A DNA stretch of 64,000 bases from JBPYCR01 sp051846915. GTDB lineage: Bacteria > Bacillota > Bacilli > Bacillales > Amphibacillaceae. The notes beneath the pieces are model-generated. The model did no database searches, had not been told where the DNA came from, and saw only the letters and a program-made list of their open reading frames with translations. Within the stretch, counting starts at the first letter, position 1, and every line of letters begins with the position of its first letter. Made by a program: the position numbers and the translations under genes. Positions 59,500-64,000 of the stretch are shown here, piece by piece. Location: assembly GCF_051846915.1 (NCBI RefSeq), contig NZ_JBPYCR010000011.1, positions 1 through 64,000 of the forward strand, read 5' to 3'.

Positions 59500-59681
59500 C
59501 TAGTGTTAATTAACCAAAAATAACTACAGAAAGGATTCTTATAAAGGATACTTTACCGCAAATCAAGTTAGATTTCAATCTTCAGATAAAATTGTCCAAT
59601 GACGGAGGTTCTCTTCCTCTGACAGTTTATGAACAGTTTGCGAAACCAAGTCAAAAGTGCTCAAGTAACATGCTCTTATAA
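59500..59681 (+). pseudogene. IS1380-family transposase remnant
   Basis: A frame from about 59541 encodes KDTLPQIKLDFNLQIKL then SNDGG, matching the N-terminus of IS1380-type transposases (usually MATLPQITLDFN-type). The start codon is ATA, not ATG, and similarity fades after about 30 residues. A stop follows at 59679. The flanking 59490-59540 holds a typical AAAGGATTC leader. No inverted-repeat pair or full element was found. Confidence 0.6.
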
Positions 59682-59776
59682 ATTTAAATCAAATTACCCG
59701 TTGCACAGGTGTTATTGAAGCTGTGTTTTGTTCTATTTGTCAAAAACCTAAAAATCCCACGTATCTTGGACTAAAA
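59682..59776. other. gap between IS remnant and oxidase gene
   Basis: About 95 bases of unassigned sequence between the IS1380-like remnant and the stop of the oxidase gene; possibly further decayed mobile DNA. Confidence 0.3.
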
Positions 59777-61204
59777 CTAATGACGATTTAAACGCTCTGC
59801 TATTGTATTTCCACCCGGTGGTATGTTTGTCGTTTCCGCTTTTTTATCTATTCGTTCAAGTGAAACCTGAACATATCGTGCTCCTATCCATCGAAATGGT
59901 TCCATTTCCCACTTCCTTGATTTATGCTGAACAATAGGTAATTCCGTAAGTTTACTCTTTTTTTCCATAATCAAGTCAGTTAATAATCTACCAGCTAGGT
60001 TTGTTGTAGATACTCCTTGACCAACAAAGCCCCATGCACTTGCAATCCGCGTTTCTTTATCAAACAGAAGATTTGGCGTGAAATCACGGACAATCCCTAC
60101 AGGTCCTCCCCATGAATGTGTAAATTTAATTCCCGTAATCGAAGGAAACCATTGAGTAACCAATCGCTTTAAATTGTCATTGGTTTGTTCATGTCTATCA
60201 AATGAATCTTTAATCCTAGATCCATAGCGATACGGCTGTCCACGTCCTCCAAAAAGAATTCTACCGTCAACAGTTCGTTGTAAGTAATTAAACGAGTAGC
60301 GGGTAGACCCAACTAATTCCCGTCCTCCCCAACCAATAGTTGACCATTGTTCGGGTGTTAAAGGTTCAGTTAAAGTGATCAACGAATACATTGGAAGGAC
60401 TTTTCTACGAAACTTCGCCATTTGACTCATGTAAGCTTCTCCTGCTAATAAAGACGCTGTTTTTGCAGAGACAATACTACCTTCTTTTGTAATTAATTTT
60501 GATGGGTTATTTATACTCCCTTTTTCAAAGTCGACTACTTCTGTTTGTTCATATATTTTTACACCACGTTTTTCAAGGACCTTAGCTAATTTACGTACTA
60601 ATTTCCCTGGATTTAGAACTGCCGCATTTTTCGTGAGTAAACTTCTTTTTGCCCCTTGAACTTTTACACGTTCGTTTGTATCAAACTCATTTAAAATATT
60701 AAAATGACTATCTAAGCCCAAGTTTTTATATACTTGCATTTCACTTTCCAGAGTAGGAAAACCTTCTTCTCCTAATGCCAGCTGTAACCCACCACCATTT
60801 TTATAATCTATATCAATGGCTTCCTCCTTAGCAACACGTCCAATTTCGTTTACAGTATTAAACATTTCAATTTGGATTTCTCGCGCAACCTCGATCCCAT
60901 ATTTTTCTATAGAAACAGCTGGACTAATTGGAAATTGAGGATAGCACCACCCACCATTCCTACCCGAAGCACCAAACCCAATAATATCCTTTTCTAATAT
61001 AGCAATATTTAGTGATGGGTTCTGAAGCAATAAATAATATGCTGTCCATAACCCAGTAAAGCCTCCTCCCATAATTGCAATATCAACAGTTTTTGATTCT
61101 TCTAACATTGGACGAGGACTGAGATCATCCCCAGATGTCTCCAACCAAAAACTTTTATCTACATAATATTGAATCTTTGATTCAATATGTTTATGTTCTG
61201 TCAC
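59777..61204 (-). CDS. FAD-dependent amine/amino acid oxidase (DAO family)
   Basis: A 475-residue flavoprotein. N-terminal FAD motif MGGGFTGLWTAYYLL, then GASGRNGGWCY, and the C-terminal GFVGQGVSTTNLAGRLL match the DAO/gamma-glutamylputrescine-oxidase-like branch. Substrate is unknown (an amino acid, polyamine or similar). The start is GTG at 61204, preceded by GGGAGG with 7-nt spacing; an ATG five codons earlier overlaps the site. It follows the Tct transporter genes on the same strand with a hairpin between. Confidence 0.88.
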   Translation of the reverse strand: MTEHKHIESKIQYYVDKSFWLETSGDDLSPRPMLEESKTVDIAIMGGGFTGLWTAYYLLLQNPSLNIAILEKDIIGFGASGRNGGWCYPQFPISPAVSIEKYGIEVAREIQIEMFNTVNEIGRVAKEEAIDIDYKNGGGLQLALGEEGFPTLESEMQVYKNLGLDSHFNILNEFDTNERVKVQGAKRSLLTKNAAVLNPGKLVRKLAKVLEKRGVKIYEQTEVVDFEKGSINNPSKLITKEGSIVSAKTASLLAGEAYMSQMAKFRRKVLPMYSLITLTEPLTPEQWSTIGWGGRELVGSTRYSFNYLQRTVDGRILFGGRGQPYRYGSRIKDSFDRHEQTNDNLKRLVTQWFPSITGIKFTHSWGGPVGIVRDFTPNLLFDKETRIASAWGFVGQGVSTTNLAGRLLTDLIMEKKSKLTELPIVQHKSRKWEMEPFRWIGARYVQVSLERIDKKAETTNIPPGGNTIAERLNRH

Positions 61205-61256
61205 TATGCTACCTCCCATGCTTCTTCATTCATTGTTTCGAAACAAGACTAAATAA

Positions 61257-61291
61257 GCCATAAGAGGTGTATTTTTTAAACCTCTTATGGC
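61257..61291. terminator. hairpin between tctA and the oxidase gene
   Basis: A perfect 12-bp inverted repeat (GCCATAAGAGGT with ACCTCTTATGGC) with an 11-base loop. The minus-strand tail (TTATTTAG) is a weak U-run, so it may be a partial terminator or an mRNA processing point. Confidence 0.55.
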
Positions 61292-61431
61292 AAATAATTT
61301 AATCAATTATACATAGTTACCATTCATTAAGCCTGTGACACTTCGACATAAGTAAGGCAATCGGATTTTCAAGTTTGACATTTTACAACACTAGTGATGT
61401 TAATATTTCCCTATACGAATTTATAATAAAT

Positions 61432-62928
61432 TTAAATGTTTTTATTGAACATTTTATTTTTCATCATCTTTAATAGAGGGAATGCCAAAATAAGTATGGT
61501 TATAATAATTAAGCTTGCTGAAATAGGTCTCGTGAAAAATATATCCAGACTATTATGGGATTTTATTAAAGATTGTCTAAAACTTTTTTCGAGAAGCGGG
61601 CCTAATACAAGTGCAAGTATAAATGGAGTAACAGGAATGTTAAATTTACGCATTAAGTAACCGAATATCCCAAATATAATCATTACTCCCACGGAGAACA
61701 AGTTATTATAATACATATAAATCCCGACAACACTAAAAATAGTAATAATCGGAACTAAGTACACTTCTGATTTTTTTATAAGGAATGTAAACATTGGTAT
61801 TAAACCAACGTTTAAAAATAACAAAATCACATTAGCTACTAGTATACTCGCAATCGCTCCCCATACAATCGGTCCTGAATTTTCAAATAGCAATGGACCT
61901 GGTTGTAGCCCGTACATTATTAATGCACCTAACAATATTGCTCCTGTTGCAGATCCGGGAATCCCTAAGCTAAACAACGGAACAAACGTCCCTGCTTCTG
62001 CCGCATTGTTCGAAGCTTCGGGTCCGCTCAATCCTTGCTCGACACCAGTTCCAAACTTATCAGGGGTTTTAGAAAGCTTCTTTTCTGCACCATAAGATAC
62101 GAATGTTGCAGTTGTAGCGCCTGCCCCTGGCAAAATGCCTATAATAAAACCAATGATTGAACCTCTTACGATAGAAACAGTATTTTTTACAACTCCGCCA
62201 ATATTATGAAACATTCCTTCTACTTTTGTTTCCACTTGATCAGACTTGCTGACTCCTTGCTGATAGGAGTCCAATCTTACCAGCACTTCTGAAATACCAA
62301 AAAGTCCTATTACGATGGCTATAAATCCAACACCATCCATTAGCTCTGGTATGCCAAATGTCAATCTCAGTTGCCCAGTAAATATATCCTGGCCAACAGT
62401 TGCAATTAATAATCCCAGCAACATAGAAATTAATGGCTTATACCATTCATCTTTCATAAAACCTCCGGCAACAATAAGTGCAAAAAACATTAATGAGAAA
62501 TATTCTGGAGGACCAAATTCTAATGCCACCTGAACCAATACTCCACTAAGCAACACAATTCCAATAAAACCAATTACACCACCAATAAAAGAAGATACAG
62601 CACTCAATGTTAGTGCATAGCCTGCTTGACCTTTAACTTTCATTGGGTAACCTTCAAATGATGATACAACTGATGCTGAATCACCAGGAACATTTACAAG
62701 AATTGCGGATATTCTTCCTCCAAACATTGAACCTTGATAAACTCCCATTAAAAATATCAATCCTGATAAAGGATTCATCCCAAAAGTAACCGGTAGTAGT
62801 ATTGCGACAGCTGCAGTAGATCCAATGCCGGGTAATGCACCAACCAACGTTCCAAGAGTAGCACCAAATAGAATCCACATTAATTGTCCTGGGGCTATAA
62901 TGGATAAGAAACCGTTAATAAGATCCAT
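61432..62928 (-). CDS. tctA: tripartite tricarboxylate transporter permease, TctA
   Basis: A 498-residue membrane protein with about 10-12 hydrophobic segments. GALPGIGSTAAVAILLP in the N-terminal half and GILPGAGATTATFVSYG in the second half are the TctA duplicated signature; NVPGDSASVV and GIPGSATGAILLG also match. It is the large permease of a TTT system for carboxylates such as citrate. AGAGAGG precedes the ATG. It is 44 bases downstream of tctB. Confidence 0.94.
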   Translation of the reverse strand: MDLINGFLSIIAPGQLMWILFGATLGTLVGALPGIGSTAAVAILLPVTFGMNPLSGLIFLMGVYQGSMFGGRISAILVNVPGDSASVVSSFEGYPMKVKGQAGYALTLSAVSSFIGGVIGFIGIVLLSGVLVQVALEFGPPEYFSLMFFALIVAGGFMKDEWYKPLISMLLGLLIATVGQDIFTGQLRLTFGIPELMDGVGFIAIVIGLFGISEVLVRLDSYQQGVSKSDQVETKVEGMFHNIGGVVKNTVSIVRGSIIGFIIGILPGAGATTATFVSYGAEKKLSKTPDKFGTGVEQGLSGPEASNNAAEAGTFVPLFSLGIPGSATGAILLGALIMYGLQPGPLLFENSGPIVWGAIASILVANVILLFLNVGLIPMFTFLIKKSEVYLVPIITIFSVVGIYMYYNNLFSVGVMIIFGIFGYLMRKFNIPVTPFILALVLGPLLEKSFRQSLIKSHNSLDIFFTRPISASLIIITILILAFPLLKMMKNKMFNKNI

Positions 62929-62971
62929 TATTACACCTCTCTTTCTAATCGCTTATCATCCATTTTAAATT

Positions 62972-63427
62972 TTATAGCAATTCGCTACCTGGAATTTTCA
63001 TACCTAGTAAAAAATCAAATATAAAGTATATTCCTATAATGAGCAAAATGCTAAAAATTAAAGATTTGTACCAAGTCAATTTTTCAATCATCAATAATAT
63101 AACAAAAGAAAAAATTCCTAAACTTACTAACATACCGAACAATGGAATCAGAGCTAAACTAATGATAAGCATAAAAATAAATATTATGTGAGGGTAATAT
63201 ACAATTTTATTTTCACGCTTTTTTGAACTTGACTTATTTTTGAATCTAGCTAGATTGGAAAAGAGATAAACTAATATTAAAACAATAAGCAGAGAAGAGA
63301 GGACCAGGGGTAAAAAACCCGGTCCCATTTCTCCACCTCTATGAATAATATCCAGTTTTAAAGAAGTAAATAAGCCAACGATACTAATAACTAAAAGGAA
63401 TATTGTAAATATCGTTTCTGACCTCAA
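62972..63427 (-). CDS. tctB: tripartite tricarboxylate transporter small permease, TctB
   Basis: A 151-residue membrane protein with four hydrophobic segments, arranged as in the TctB family (GFLPLVLSSLLIVLILVY then FILMLIISLALIPLFG-type segments). TTG start with AAGGGAGTT upstream. It lies between tctC and tctA in the expected operon order. Confidence 0.87.
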   Translation of the reverse strand: MRSETIFTIFLLVISIVGLFTSLKLDIIHRGGEMGPGFLPLVLSSLLIVLILVYLFSNLARFKNKSSSKKRENKIVYYPHIIFIFMLIISLALIPLFGMLVSLGIFSFVILLMIEKLTWYKSLIFSILLIIGIYFIFDFLLGMKIPGSELL

Positions 63428-63455
63428 TAGATAATAACTCCCTTCTTTTGCTTAT

Positions 63456-64000
63456 TTACTGAACAGCTTCTTTGAATTCTAGTAATTTTTCTGCCGTTTC
63501 CATGATATACGCCTCGTATTCCTCGCTATTCTTATAATCATTTACTAGTAAATTTTTTTCCAAGTATTCTTTTTGCCATGTCTCTGTATTTACAAGTTCT
63601 TCAAATTTTTCTTCCCAGAATTTAACAACATCATCAGAGATGTCTCCACCTGCCCATATACCTCTTGCTCTAACATAAATATGGTCTACTCCACTTTCAA
63701 TCAATGTAGGAACGTCAGGATAGTATTCTATTCTTTCTGGACTTGCAACTGCAAGTGGGATCAAGTCACCAGACTCAATATGTCCTGCAATAGATGATGG
63801 GTTAACGGCCATCACATCAATATGCTCGCCTAATAAAGAATTTGTTATTTCTGCTCCACCATCATGAGGTATAAAATTCATCTCTTCAAAATCAGCACCA
63901 TTTTGCTCTGCAATTTGATACCATATATGTCCTTCCTCACTATGAACATCCGCACCTAATCCAATGTCGAGGCTACCAGGATCTGCTTTAATTGCTTCAA
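63456..64000 (-). CDS. tctC: tripartite tricarboxylate transporter substrate-binding protein, TctC (5' end cut)
   Basis: The C-terminal part of a Bug/TctC-family periplasmic-type binding protein. Family features include FIPHDGGAEITNSLLGEHIDV, the VRARGIWAG-like block and a C-terminal helix. The frame stays open through the right edge of the window, so the start and signal peptide lie outside. An ATG at 63881 is internal. It heads the tctC-tctB-tctA order. The ligand cannot be read from this part. Confidence 0.9.
   Translation of the reverse strand, partial: EAIKADPGSLDIGLGADVHSEEGHIWYQIAEQNGADFEEMNFIPHDGGAEITNSLLGEHIDVMAVNPSSIAGHIESGDLIPLAVASPERIEYYPDVPTLIESGVDHIYVRARGIWAGGDISDDVVKFWEEKFEELVNTETWQKEYLEKNLLVNDYKNSEEYEAYIMETAEKLLEFKEAVQ

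Noticed and set aside
1..64000. CRISPR array or prophage
   Set aside because: No regularly spaced direct repeats, cas genes, integrase or phage structural genes were seen.

Overview
The window is about 64 kb of chromosome from a low-GC, spore-forming Bacillota of the Bacillaceae, probably a Virgibacillus/Oceanobacillus/Lentibacillus-type organism. The evidence is a Bacillus-like 16S 5' end, strong Shine-Dalgarno sequences with frequent TTG and GTG starts, sporulation genes (lytH, yunB, yutH, a YhcN/YlaJ lipoprotein, kapB), and gene order resembling the Bacillus subtilis ytk-men-ytl-pckA-metK-ytoA-leuS, yug/kap/yui/yum and yut/yun regions. The genus is an inference; the 353 bases of 16S cannot be searched here.

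Layout. 0-1.9 kb: 5' end of a 16S gene on the minus strand with a near-consensus rrn promoter, a rhodanese and a secreted protein. 1.9-9.6 kb: leuS with a T-box leader, mnmM (ytqB), a gamma-carbonic-anhydrase-like gene (ytoA), metK with a SAM-I riboswitch, and pckA with a CcpN-like operator. 9.7-13.3 kb: an ABC importer (ytlACD) and the Nudix gene ytkD. 13.3-21.2 kb: menaquinone synthesis, menF-D-H-B and menE on the minus strand and menA plus a MenI-type thioesterase on the plus strand; menC is not in the window. 21.3-33.5 kb: ribU behind an FMN riboswitch, an M42 peptidase, yugI, yuzA, patB, a SodC-like lipoprotein, kapB, deoD, yuiD, yuiC, yuiB, yumB and yumC.

33.5-42.4 kb is accessory DNA between yumC and yutM. 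It holds small membrane proteins, two regulator/membrane-protein pairs (one regulator truncated), a TetR-controlled SDR gene with matching operators at both promoters, two remnants of a group II intron, and a 28-residue holin-like peptide facing a likely antisense RNA across a shared bidirectional terminator. I read the last as a type I toxin-antitoxin locus.

42.4-59.4 kb returns to backbone: Fe-S genes yutM and yutI, a hydroxyacid dehydrogenase, yutH, yutG, yutF, a SufR-like regulator, yutE, an amidase, yutD, a sporulation lipoprotein, lytH, a methionine/alanine-type importer with its 35-residue small subunit, yunB, an HD-GYP gene and yunC-D-E. From 59.5 kb there is an IS1380-like remnant, a DAO-type oxidase and a tripartite tricarboxylate transporter operon (tctC-B-A) that runs off the right edge.

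The most unusual non-coding signal is a family of about 155-bp elements (6.0, 51.2, 52.4 and 52.5 kb plus a partial copy) that fold into one long interrupted hairpin. Differences between copies preserve pairing by compensatory and G-U changes. I saw no CRISPR array and no intact transposon.
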